The position numbers and the translations under genes are program-made. Under the pieces are notes generated by a model. That model ran no database searches, was not told the DNA's origin, and saw nothing but the letters and a program-made list of their open reading frames with translations. From contig JAHQIW010004522.1 in NCBI GenBank assembly GCA_019055375.1, forward strand, positions 248,001 to 312,000: a stretch of 64,000 bases of DNA. Direction: 5' to 3'. This stretch comes from Parelaphostrongylus tenuis. Taxonomy: Eukaryota > Nematoda > Chromadorea > Rhabditida > Metastrongylidae. Below, in pieces: positions 36,486 to 46,599 of the stretch; the stretch's first letter is position 1; each line of letters begins with the position of its first letter.

Positions 36486-38690
36486 GATGACAAATCGCGA
36501 AAAAAAGCAATGATATGACAAATTAAATAAAATTTAGGAAAAATTACCTAACAATTCCCATGACTGACTACCTATTAACTTTGGCATGCTTCAAAATAAT
36601 TTCTGACTTTCTTCGCTAAGTCAACCACCTCCATGTAACACCTCGTGTTTGGCTCAAAGAAGAAAGTCCAGAATTATATCAAAAAATTATCTTTTTTTCA
36701 AATGAAAGGAAAAAGATAAAAGACAGTAAAAACATAGTCAACCTTGTATTTATACGTATTTATTCGTTTATCAGTTTCTATGAGTTATTCATGCATGACT
36801 CTTATGGCGGTATCATTTTAAACGTTCATATAGAGGTCGAATGGCTAGATTATATACATGATGTATGGTTCCTCATAATTTGGATGTTCCAAGAATATTT
36901 TGCTGATGAAAAGATGGACTGGAATTCGGCAGTATCATTAAAATGAGACTCAGGAACCTTGTCCTTTTAACCGTTTGTCTGTCCATGAAATTGTGAACTA
37001 TTTGTGGACCAAGACAAATATTTACCTGCTAAGAAACACTCAAGCACTAAGAGAAATTATTTCTTAGTGGAGCACGAGATCCGAATAAATATTTTAGCTT
37101 AAATAACAAGCCATCACGTTTGACAGCAAATCACTGAACAAGTGATATTTGGCTTATTTAGATTTTGCTCAAAATATCTAGGAAGATAAGTTTGCTGGTA
37201 TCACACGGAAAAGTACCTTGTCAAATTTCATGCCTTCTATATAGGTTTCTTTCATTTTGACATAATTGGCCTTCCATTTTTGTTACTTTACAATCTCATG
37301 TTTTCACCTAAGCTTCAGTAGACGCGTCACACCAATCACATTTTTGTAATAATTGCAAAAATAGACACTGAAATATGCGTATTGCACTTGCAAACGTGTT
37401 TTGGACGTAAACCAGAGAACTTGTAATCGTACATCACATAACACAGCTCCTTAAGAATTAAATTGTGCAGAGAACAAAAGTTAAAGTATTGTACTTCATT
37501 TTGTACAGTCACTTGATTATTTAAAAATATTTTGATATAAATTCACCTACTGCAATGTATTCCGACAATTATCAGCTTAGCTCGCTTGTAGCATTCTTTA
37601 TGGAATAATATTTTCTAAGAGGTGCTGACTTTTGGGACTTGACAAATATATTCTCTAATTATTTCCTCTGTTTGGCTAGTCAAACTTATTCATCTACCTT
37701 CTTTTAGATCTAGAAAAAAGCAAAATTTAGTAGAGAAACAGGTTTTCCGAGAAAAACACTAAGCCAAAATTGAGGTAATTCGTAATCGTTGTAATCCATC
37801 CACTCTAGGAGTGGTGATTTCATTGGGTTCAAGTTAAACTGATTACAACGGGCAACTTTGCATCACTGTGAGTCTTTTTAGAACAGAACTGATTATTCTA
37901 AAAATCATGCGACATTTTTTCATACGTGTGAAGTCCGTCGAATAATTCACTAATGCAAAAGCATGGCGGTTTCAAAATGTGAATTTCCGAATAAATATAA
38001 GTGGTCTCGAAAAAATTTTTGATAATTAACATAGGTTTAGTCAAAATGAACCTATATCGACCGATGAGAAATAAATCAGTTTACCATTTTAGCATGAAAA
38101 TCGATGCTCCGAGATTTGACAAAGCTTGGGGAGCATTTTCTGCTTCGTGTTCTTTGTGAAGGTATTTTCTTTGCTAGAAGTTTGAATAGTTGGGGTGCTT
38201 GAAGAAGGAGTAGTCTCTGGATGCGAGTTCCAGCGAATGTGGAGAGTAAGGGAAAACGTGTTAACCAATTCGTTCAACTTTGAAGAGTTCGCTGTGCGAC
38301 GTGTGCTTGTCGATTGGCTAAAACTAAACCGCCATCACTCTTTCACCAAACTTTTTCACCTCGTCTTGCTCCAAGGGTTTTCTCTGATTAGGAAGGAACA
38401 CGTGAAAAAACCGATATCATTCGCTGGGAGGATTTTTTATAGAAGTCTTAGTGATCATTCGAAAGCTGAGACTTGAGGCCACAGCCCCGAGTCGCCGGAT
38501 TTCAAAACACCCCTTCATAACGCTGTAGCATCCAGATAAAGAATTATACTTCGAATTCTCTTTCGGCTTCATTTTATCATGCATTTAATTCGCTGGAAGT
38601 TAATAAGAACAATCGCAAGTAAAGGTATGAATCATTCTGCCACCCATAGGCGTTCAACTGTGATCACTGCAGTGTCAGAGGACATTCTCA
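36486..38690. other. 2.2 kb with no recognised gene
   Basis: AT-rich sequence without repeats shared elsewhere, except that 38425-38545 (TGATCATTCGAAAGCTGAG, CCCTTCATAACGCTGTAGCA) matches 53925-54030 and, inverted, 54535-54605. A plus frame at 38195-38476 is anonymous. Confidence 0.4.
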
Positions 38691-38880
38691 CTCGCGTCAG
38701 TTCCTTTATAAAGTGAGGGGTATATCCCCTTTAAAGGATCGGTTGAACTGAAGGAAACCGTGCTAGTGACGAGCCTGCAGGAGAAAAACAACAGCTGCCT
38801 ACTACTGTAGAAGTGCTACGCCAAACCTCATAGAAGGCTCTAATCATGTCATCAGATTTTTTGAGCGAGGTCTACATAAA

Positions 38881-39213
38881 CATATCTCGTTATTATTTGA
38901 GCCAACATGTCATGTGGTCTGTTACATGGGCTGACTTATAGAGCCGATACATGTGTTTTCGACCTTGGCGGTCTCATCAGTCGGGCTGTTACCCTTCGTC
39001 TTTAGCCAATACTCTCGGGACGCTCCGCCGCCTATAATAAGAGTAGGCGACGACGAACATTTTACATTGTATGTCAGGTGAGTTTTACACCGAACACGTG
39101 GTATTGTGCATCCGATTGCTCTTGGCTGATGTCTTCATTATATCATAACTTTCGTTTTGAGTGTTTTCTTCAGACTACGCTCAAAAAAAGCATATCTCGT
39201 TATTATTTTTGAG
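38881..39213. mobile_element. 333-bp ribozyme-bearing PLE-type solo element with TSD
   Basis: It starts CATATCTCGTTATTATTTGAG and ends CATATCTCGTTATTATTTTTGAG, so the ends are near-identical direct repeats. It is flanked by TCTACATAAA on both sides (10-bp target duplication). Inside are the canonical hammerhead (38942-38987, minus) and blocks CCGATTGCTCTTGGCTGATG and CTTTCGTTTTGAGTGTTTTC, shared with the PLE termini at 22.3 and 25.4 kb. No ORF. The clean junctions against the empty site at 3690 make this the best-defined insertion in the window. Confidence 0.75.
38942..38987 (-). ncRNA. Hammerhead ribozyme, canonical core
   Basis: Minus strand in order: AGCCCGA (stem I), CTGATGA (core), GACC/GGTC stem II with a GCCAA loop (4 bp), GAAA (core), a short stem III region ACACATGT, the cleavage site after GTA, and TCGGCT pairing back to stem I with one bulged C. 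Every catalytic core position I can check is canonical. Stem III is very short, as in PLE and retrozyme hammerheads, which tend to work better as dimers (established). Confidence 0.72.
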
Positions 39214-39320
39214 TCTACATAAACAGTCAAAAGTAAAAGTAGGTGTATTCAGTTGAAAGACATCGCCAAGTGAAGTATCTGAATGGTGCTTCAACAAAAA
39301 AATCTCTGATTTGAGCTAAA

Positions 39321-39395
39321 TATATATATATATATATATATATTGAAAAAGAGTGAGACAGAGAGAGAGAGAGGGAGAGAGAGAAAGAAACAGTC
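39321..39395. repeat. TA tract followed by GA tract
   Basis: TATATA from about 39321 to 39345, then GAGAGAGAGAGGGAGAGAGAG at 39358-39385. Confidence 0.88.
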
Positions 39396-39454
39396 CTTGT
39401 ATAATCTATGGAGTGTAGGGGCCACATCGAATTGGATGACTCTCTAATTAAGGA

Positions 39455-39945
39455 GACCACCTCGTACGCCTACTTTGGATGTTGAATGAACATGATGACC
39501 AATTTGAAGGAGAAATTAGACAGAAGAAGGAGAGCAATATGCGCCGCATTCGAGCCTCTCAAAAAGGCCCCCGACTAAATAGCGGATTTCGAACTCCGCA
39601 CTCACCTTTTTAGTTTGACAGTCCCCCTAGCGCTCTGTTATGCGAGATGTGGGCTGATACTTCGACTATGTCAAAACTACTGCAAACAGCTCATAGAGTG
39701 CTCGAACGATGTTTTTTGAGGTTTAGTTGGCTCTCACAAGATCTAGTCGGTTTGCCCGGTTTAGATATTTGAATTTTGTCTCATCTTCGTGATTCAGAAG
39801 AATGCACATCGATATCGACAGATGTGCCGGTCATGTAGCAAGAAGATCACATGACAGATGGACGAGACGAAATGTAAAGTTGACTATACGTGGCTACACT
39901 TGACTTGGAGGACAACCACCTACACGTTGGGAAACGTGCTTTTGA
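39455..39945 (+). pseudogene. RTE-type LINE 3' fragment (second subfamily), unit 1
   Basis: Reads TTSYAYFG, then MTNLKEKLDRRRRAICAAFE, LRTHLFSLTVPLALCYA and, shifted, CAGHVARRSHDRWTRR. This is the typical tail of an RTE RT ORF (YVYLG..., RRRAAWAAF, LRAHLFDSTVLPALCYA). It has stops and frameshifts. Confidence 0.65.
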
Positions 39946-40039
39946 AAACAACTGAAAAAAAACAAAAACAAAAAACAAAAAACCTTAACTGCCTGTGTAC
40001 CTTTCTACACCATCTATGTTCCTGTTGCTCTACTATGCA

Positions 40040-40290
40040 GCAGAGGCGGGGCCAGATACTTTAGCAATGCCAGTAAATCCGTGAACATCTTTTAGAGCGC
40101 TTGTACGACTTCTTCTAAAATCAAATAGACACTCACAGCGCTTATTAGGCTTAATCTGATCTAGACTCAGATCCTCGAAGCTATACCATCTCTGTGATGC
40201 AAAGGCATTTATACTGATAGCGCAACGCAAATGGGCTGTTCATGTATTTAGAGGAATAGATAGCAGATGGACGAAAAGGGGTGCTGAGTA
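40040..40290 (+). pseudogene. RTE-type LINE 3' fragment, unit 2 (tandem)
   Basis: Starts within the same motif series (AEAGPDTLAMPVNP, FRALVRLLLKSNRHSQR) and ends QRKWAVHVFRGIDSRWTKR. It overlaps in content with unit 1, so it is a second copy side by side rather than a continuation. Confidence 0.55.
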
Positions 40291-41776
40291 GACTATAGAG
40301 AAAAGGCTTCGGCCCGAAAATGAAAACTTACACGTAGAGGGCACGTGTCCTTAAGCTGCTTAATCAGCTGCATACGCGGCTGCCACTATATGGGACTAGT
40401 ATCAGCCGTAATGCTTGAATCAAGCACCATCACGATGGAGAACTGCGAGGAAAAAATGGATGAGATATTTGCCGGGCTGCACAACTCGTGAAAACGGCAA
40501 GTCGAAGAGTTATATATCGTACACTAGTAGCTCTAAAAAATGATATGCAAAAGGTTACTTACAGTGCCAGTGGATAGCTAAGAGATAAATTCAAGGGAGA
40601 CCAACGCTTAGCTTGACTGCCTTCTGTCTAAGTTGAAATTTTTAACGATTTTCTATTTCCAAATGATTCAGGGATGAATGGTCCAGGAATGGCAGTTTCG
40701 TTAACTACGTAGGAAGGGTTATGACCTCTATCAATGCTGAAAATCACACATATAGAAAGTCTTATATTTGATGAAGGCACTATAGCGGTGTACATTAATA
40801 ATATCTTACCGAACAGCTAAAAAATAGCTTTGACAAATAGTAAAATTTACATGTTATTGTTTGTTGGGCTTATTTATTGCTTGGATATTTACGATCTTTT
40901 TCAGTACAAAAAGCTCTACAAATTTATAACAGCTGTCCTCTGTTAAAATAGCAGATGAAATAGGTTAAAAAGTGGAGCAGCGTTACCCCTACCCATTCAG
41001 CGTGTGACACAGGTCCCACAATAATGTTTCAGTAAGGAAAATGGCCCCACTTATTTTCCAATGCTGGACAAATATAACAGTTACTGAGTTGTTGGAGGAT
41101 AAACATCGCATTTTGGCATAGCGTCTGCAACAGGTATGTTAGAATTTGTTTGAGGGTCTACACAGTACACAATTTAATGGTTACTCGAGTGTCTCACCTG
41201 TTTGAGCAGATGCACTTTCATTTGATGCGTTTTTCGCTGAGTGACATCGGAGTGGATACTACCAGATTTCTGAAATTTTATATCATCAAAAAAAAAACTC
41301 TCTATCGCAAAAATTTCCATGTAATCGCTAATATCTCATGCGCGATTAGCTGCCACTCTCTTTATATTTTGGTGAAAACCTATGATCGCTAGGAAGGAAT
41401 GCCAAAATCGCAGTGGAATTTTATTTGATATATATGTTACCATAGGCAATTTTTTTATTTTGGAGCACTATATTGCTTTGAAAAGTCGATTATACCTGGC
41501 AGTCACTAATATTTAACTTGACGTCGAACAGAAATTGGAGGCGTTGAATTTCTCCTAAGTTGCTGAAGCCCCGCTGTGACACAGACTTCCCTTCGTATGA
41601 TGCAGATTCGCAGGCAATTTCTCCCTATCGTTTAGATCTCTTGGAAAAAGCGTATCTTTTGATCATTTCAGTGTCTAAACAATCAGTCGACAGCTTAGGT
41701 CAGAAGAATTTAATGATGTATTTCACTATCAAAAATGCCCTCTTATTGCGCTGAAAGAACGAAAATAATATTTTAT

Positions 41777-41969
41777 TCCTGATAATCATTTCTTATGCCA
41801 CGCATGTCAATGGTCTATCAAAGAGGGCTGACTTATAGAGCCCGATACACGTGTTTCGATGTTGCGATCTCGACAGTCGGGCGGTTACCCTTTCTCGTAT
41901 CGGGCTTTATAAGTCAGCCCTCTTTAATAGACCACTGACATGCGTGGCTCAAAAAATGATTATCAGGCA
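41777..41969. repeat. Long palindrome around a hammerhead motif
   Basis: Left arm 41777-41847 and right arm 41899-41969 are inverted copies over about 70 bp (CCTGATAATCATTT...GAGCCCGATAC against GTATCGGGCT...AATGATTATCAGG). The 51-bp centre carries the hammerhead core. The transcript would form a long hairpin. It lies in intron 4 of the srx pseudogene. Confidence 0.8.
41840..41882 (-). ncRNA. Hammerhead ribozyme motif in palindrome
   Basis: Stem I GCCCGA/TCGGGC pairs perfectly (6 bp). Core CTGTCGAG (one change, A6 to U). Stem II GAT/ATC with a CGCAAC loop. CGAAAC intact. Stem III CACGTG is self-complementary. Cleavage site GTA. Near-canonical, with one core substitution. Confidence 0.58.
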
Positions 41970-42947
41970 TATTGAACTTTGAGCTGTGGTCTTAATAAAA
42001 CCCTCGAAACAAGAGATATAATATTTCATTCCTCATTCGAAGATTTTTCGCTAACCAGAACCTCTCTTAGAGTTTCAACAGCCAAACGATAGACCAAATC
42101 TCAGCGATTCCAGCAAGTTTTTTTTGGTTCTTTGAATGGACTTCATAGTGCTTCATGAGAACTAAAAGAAAACTGGGTTTGCAATCGTCGTTTTTCAGTT
42201 TTGGGGAACCCAATCTTCATGTCGCTGTCACAGCGTAGTACGAGGTCCATTTTGAAAAAATTTCTAAGATTTGATCCATTGATTGGCTGTTGAAACTTTG
42301 AAGGAAAAACAATTCTTTTTATTCATTCAGCGCAATAAGGCCTTTTTGAAGATGAGATGCACCGGCCGAACTCTTTTAATTTAGGCTATCGAACACTTGA
42401 ACAGCAATGTCGAGCACAAAATAAGCTTTTCTGAAGGGTCGAAACAGGGTGGAGAAGACGGAAAAGTATCTATTTTACCTGTTCCCGTTTGATTCACCCG
42501 GCAATCGATGGACTGATAGTCGTTAAGAAAACCGTAGTGAAAATATTTCTCATTAACCTTATGTTTTACTATCAAACAAATTATTGCAGTGCAGTCAAGA
42601 GAAGAATTAAGATTAGCTCGCCCAGTGCGTAGTAACCAATGAAGAGAGTAGTGATGTAACCGCACTCTGTATCAGAAACCACGACAATTCACATCGTCGT
42701 GGCGAATGACATAAAACAATTCTCGGCTGGAAGGAAAACGATATGTAGACTTGAAATCAACTTTTCCAAAAATTTGTACAGATATCGTAATCAGACATAT
42801 CTGAAATTGAGTCACTCATATTTCTTGACTCGAAACGATTGTCAGTGATATAAACTGATCCATCTCATCGATTGTTTTTTAAGCCCGCTATGAACATTCA
42901 ATATAATCGGTAGGAATGTTCAGAGCCTTCCCAAGGTTGTTACGTCA

Positions 42948-42992
42948 GAGCCATACGTGTTTCGGAGGTATCGCCCTCCTCATTAGTGGTCC
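42948..42992 (-). ncRNA. Hammerhead-like motif, family 2 left
   Basis: Minus strand: stem I GGACCA/TGGCTC (5 of 6 pairs), core CTAATGAG (G5 to A), stem II GGAGG/CCTCC (5 bp) with a GCGATA loop, GAAA, ACACGT stem III, cleavage after GTA. One change at a catalytic G. Confidence 0.45.
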
Positions 42993-43013
42993 ACGCCCCA
43001 CACTAAACTCTAT

Positions 43014-43057
43014 AGCCAATAATGAGGTGGCGTGATACCTCCGAAACGCGTATGGCT
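43014..43057 (+). ncRNA. Hammerhead-like motif, family 2 right
   Basis: Plus strand: stem I AGCCA/TGGCT perfect (5 bp), core ATAATGAG (two changes), stem II GGTGG/CCTCC with one mismatch, GAAA intact, ACGCGT stem III, cleavage after GTA. A third, truncated motif with a perfect CTGATGAG and GAAA but no 3' stem I partner lies at 43591-43617 on the same strand. Confidence 0.42.
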
Positions 43058-44129
43058 CTGACGGCAACCTCGGTAAGGTTTTAAACATTCTTACAGATTA
43101 TATGCGAGTGACATAGTTGGCTCACACAATCAATTTGATTTTTTTCAGAAGCACCTCAGTGTGATAACAGAACTCATCACGTCTGTTATAAAGGGAACTT
43201 TGCATTCATTATTTTCTGAAGATACTCCTCGATGCACCATGCCTTTTGGCTGAAGTCAAGGGTTGAAAAGCAGCCTTCCCTTACGAGATTGAAAAATGAA
43301 ATCAGTTATATCTGAAAGTATAAATAACACTGATATTGATCATCGTTCATAATACAACTCAGCCTAAACATTCTCGCAATCTCACGCCGTTTAAGCTACT
43401 GAACGATTGTCAAAAAGTTCTACAAAAGTTAAAATGCATTTTTACCAAAGGGTCGATTAAGGGGTAATGAAGAAAAGAACCGATAACAACCGCAAAACAT
43501 CGAGTGAGGAAAAGGCGGTTCACTCGTGAATCATCATTGAGTACTGTGGCATCTTCTCCTATAACTACTCTTACTATGGGGCATTGGTCACTGATGAGGC
43601 ACGCGATACCGTCGAAACCTACTTATATCACTAAGATGTTCTAAACTTCGTACAAAGCTTAACGAAAAGTCTGTGTAGATAAATATGCTGAAGCTCTATG
43701 GAGGTTTTTAATAATCAATTGAAAACAAAGCCATGCTTTCAACTGCAGCGGCAGTGGATCTTATTATTTTTGAGGATCAATAATCTTAATAATTACAAAT
43801 AAAACTTACTCTAGAAAACGGAACTGCATTGAAGAAAAACTGCATCCACGAGATCGGCAGTGCGAAACAGGTGTTTTTACGGTCAGTAAGCTAGCAACCT
43901 GTAAGGGAAAGGTGATTGCGATGACTCTGTTCATAGAACTAGCGAGGTGAGAGCAGATGCATACAAACCAGAACATTTTCCGCGGTATATTGAACAGTTT
44001 TCTTTCCATTTCGGTTGATAAATCGCTCCTGCTGAAAGTTATATGACTTTTCATTCCAGTGTTCAAAATCTTCATAACAGTATTAAGAATTGGTTTTCAT
44101 TTTCTTCCTCTTCTCACGCCCATAATGCA

Positions 44130-44360
44130 AAAGCCATTTTTTCTTTAAGGGTGAAATTCAATACTCAACCAATGAATTTTTCGAATGTAAAATTTTAAAA
44201 TTTGTCAATCAACTACAAAAGGCTGTAAAATTCAACACTCAACTTTGTGGCTGTGAAATTGAACACTAACCACAGAATTTTTCCTGCTAAGAATACTACC
44301 ACCCAGCCACAGAAATTTCCCGAGTGTAAAATTTTGCTTGCAGTCACAAGATCTTTCCGA
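44130..44360. repeat. Diverged tandem repeat in srx pseudogene intron 2
   Basis: Roughly 35-60 bp units with GTGAAATTCAACACTCAACCA and CAGAATTTTTC blocks recurring three to four times with drift. Confidence 0.55.
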
Positions 44361-44527
44361 AAAAAAAATGCTTCCACCTAAATGAAGTTGACTATTTTCC
44401 TTAGTCTTTTAAACTAATCTTAAGAATTTCACCACACGCTCTCAAAAAAAGCAGGACATCAGTCTTCAAGCGAATCTTGGATAATTCTAGGCAAGTAATG
44501 ATGTACTGTTGTTTCACGTACGTTGTG

Positions 44528-44528
44528 T

Positions 44529-44561
<33 letters not shown>

Positions 44562-44640
44562 TGATATATATATATATATATATATTTATACATGCATATA
44601 AAACATGCGTTGAGCTATATATATATATTTATATATATAC
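44528..44640. repeat. TA microsatellite
   Basis: TATATA tracts with ATAATATATATGAT and CATGCATA breaks. Confidence 0.9.
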
Positions 44641-45469
44641 ATGCATATGCTAAAAACCAGGAGCTGAGAAACTTTTACAACAATGTAATCGGAGTGATCC
44701 AGAAGGCAAAGATGAGCAGTACACCTATATTTTCGATGCTGTGTGAGAGGAGTAAACTAAAAGAGCTTCACAGTGCCCGATTATTTCGCACGGCCATTAC
44801 AACAACGCCATTTGAGACCAAACCAAATACTCCTACTTGGAATCCAATAATTTTCGTTTCTCCTTATTTTGACTCTACAGTTTTATATTTGATCTTCAGT
44901 GTTGGTAATGGTCTTAGTATGGTCTTAGATTATGAGAGACTGCTTTTTCTACTAGTTACAAAAGGATGCTTGCAATTCACCACGGCAATTAACACCGACA
45001 TCGAGATGTTCTCTGAGAGAACACGCGACTAAGTGGAAGCGATGTTTGACATCTGAACACACGACGGCTCTTTGTTCCTGCAAGTCAAATGCAATCAGAT
45101 TTGTGAAAAGCCGTTCATACGCCTACGATCATTTGGTCAAAAACAATTATGTAATTGTATGGTCTTCTTTTAGTAGCCTTTCCTAAGGTTTAGTTTCAAA
45201 GTCATCCGTGGAGATGGTTCAGCAGGCGCCTGTTACGGCGGTTTTTCATCATCAGTACGTTCTCAAGCACTCTCCTCCTATCAATGGATTGAGCACCGAA
45301 AATGGTAAACTGCCGTTGAGAAGAATTATAATCGAATTTTCCTCAAGAATCGCAGTAGTGTCAAATAAGTCCTCTTGATATCAATTGACCTTTACTATTG
45401 AACACATCACTCCTAAACCGTCTAACAGATCGACCGAAAAACTTGCATCTATTTCTTGATTTTACCGCT

Positions 45470-45615
45470 TTTTAGCAGTGTTATGATGTTACAAATGTAC
45501 ATTCTAGAATACTGAGTGTTTCGAAAAAACAACTGCAAACTGGAATTGAACCTCCGCTCCACCCTAGGCGGGGACACGTGCTACCACTACATCACCTAGA
45601 CCACTGCTTTGCTAC
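45470..45615 (-). mobile_element. SINE-B (minus)
   Basis: GCAGTGTTATGATGTTACAA body end, then GGAATTGAACCTCCGCTCC and CGTGCTACCACTACATCACC. Reverse complemented, it gives a tRNA-like D-arm and a T-arm GGTTCAATTCC. Confidence 0.6.
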
Positions 45616-45889
45616 CATTCTCCAATACATCCTATCTTAGCTGTCCACAACTAACCTTTAACTGACTCAGTCGGTGAACATATATTGGCGTTAAACCCAG
45701 TATAGTGGACAGCTATCGAAATGTATAATCTAATTAGAATCATTGTTTCTCCTACTTCATAGAAGTGTTATAATGTCACAAACATACGTCTCAATAGGTT
45801 GTGGGAAATGTTCTGAGGAAATGCTTCTAACTTTTTCGGATTCGGCTTTTTTTGTGTCTTTGAGCTCATTTGGAAACCCGTCTTCACCC

Positions 45890-46126
45890 ACGTTATTGGT
45901 TTATAACTTATCTACTTATTTGAAGGTAAAGTTAACACGCGAGCAATTTAGGTTGATGATGATGCACGAATGGCTGTTGAGTTCAAATGCAACGTTGGCA
46001 AGTGAGCTCATCAATCTAGCTTGGGACGAAGACACAGTTGGCAAAAGTGCGGTGTACATGTGCTTTAAAAAGTGTTTGAAGGTGAAGGGGAGTACTTTGA
46101 CTATTAGTTCTTCCTTTGTTCGGGTA
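45890..46126 (+). pseudogene. Mariner-like transposase N-terminal helix-turn-helix remnant
   Basis: LTREQFRLMMMHEWLLSSNA, then TLASELINLAWDEDTVGKSA and VYMCFKKCLKVKG. This matches the pattern of the first DNA-binding helix-turn-helix of mariner/SETMAR-type transposases (HEW.L..NA..A...IN.AWDE.TV...V...FKKF). The catalytic DDD region is absent, and SINE-B copies flank it on both sides. Assignment is by pattern recognition only. Confidence 0.5.
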
Positions 46127-46199
46127 TAATATGGGCATAGATAAGTGCTTTGCGAGCATTTTCCTCACAACTTTTTCTCCAACCTATTAGAATTTTGCA

Positions 46200-46280
46200 A
46201 AGCAAAAGTTCGACTGTAGGAATTGAACCTGCGTTTCACCGTTACCGGGGTGCGTGCTATCACTTTTGCGCCCCACTCAA
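46200..46280 (-). mobile_element. SINE-B fragment (minus)
   Basis: GGAATTGAACCTGCGTTTCACC, then GGTGCGTGCTATCACTTTTG: the tRNA-like head only. Confidence 0.5.
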
Positions 46281-46599
46281 AATTTAAAATCAAAAAAAAA
46301 TTCTCGTTTTCATTGGATCTTATTTATCAAAAAATTCCTACTTTGCCATTTTTTTTTTTTGAAAAATTGATATTGAGATACACGGTGTAAACCAAACAAA
46401 TTTGAAGACAACAAAAATATGATTTCCGAATCCTTATGAGCAATACCTTTGGAGAACAAATGGAATCTGGTGGAAATAGCAACAAACAAAGCAGACTATT
46501 AGTTCTATGAATAGACAGTTCTAAGTAAATTCACATTAAAATATTTTCAAGCAATAATATGATGAGTGAAGTATAAACGATCTAACTCTTGTTCACCGT

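Larger units (their letters stand above)
38690..39310. repeat. Family 1 ribozyme repeat split by a later insertion
   Basis: 38690-38880 and 39214-39310 together match the single repeat at 3480-3790. The gap is filled by the 333-bp insertion, with TCTACATAAA duplicated at the junctions (38871-38880, 39214-39223). The decayed hammerhead of this outer repeat is at 38760-38806: stem II GCCT..AGG, core GUGACGAG, and GCC in place of the GTC cleavage site. Confidence 0.6.
42915..43130. repeat. Inverted pair of ribozyme repeats, family 2
   Basis: The left copy runs GAGCCTTCCCAAGGTTGTTA, then CAGAGCCATACGTGTTTCGG. The right copy is its inverse (GTATGGCTCTGACGGCAACC, TCGGTAAGGTTTTAAAC). The two share GATACCTCCGAAAC. 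They lie within intron 3 of the srx pseudogene. Confidence 0.7.
40993..45052 (-). pseudogene. Srx-family chemoreceptor pseudogene, copy C
   Basis: Six exons align to copies A and B: 44981-45052, 44679-44836, 43810-44031, 42558-42726, 41198-41269 and 40993-41124. Lesions seen: TAG at codon 8 of exon 1 (45029-45031); exon 2 acceptor AG changed to AA (44837-44838); in-frame TGA at 44768-44770; one base missing from an A run in exon 3 (about 43874-43878); TGA replacing a conserved Trp codon in exon 4 (42689-42691) plus a length frameshift near 42600; and one extra base in a G run of exon 6 (41045-41048). Unlike A and B, exon 5 has a clean TTTCAG acceptor and reads through (TQRKTHQMKVHLLKQ). Intron 1 is only 144 nt. 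Two homopolymer indels alone could be assembly errors, but the set cannot be. Confidence 0.88.

Noticed and set aside
44592..45032. 146-codon plus-strand frame
   Set aside because: Antisense shadow of srx pseudogene exons 1-2 plus a TA repeat.
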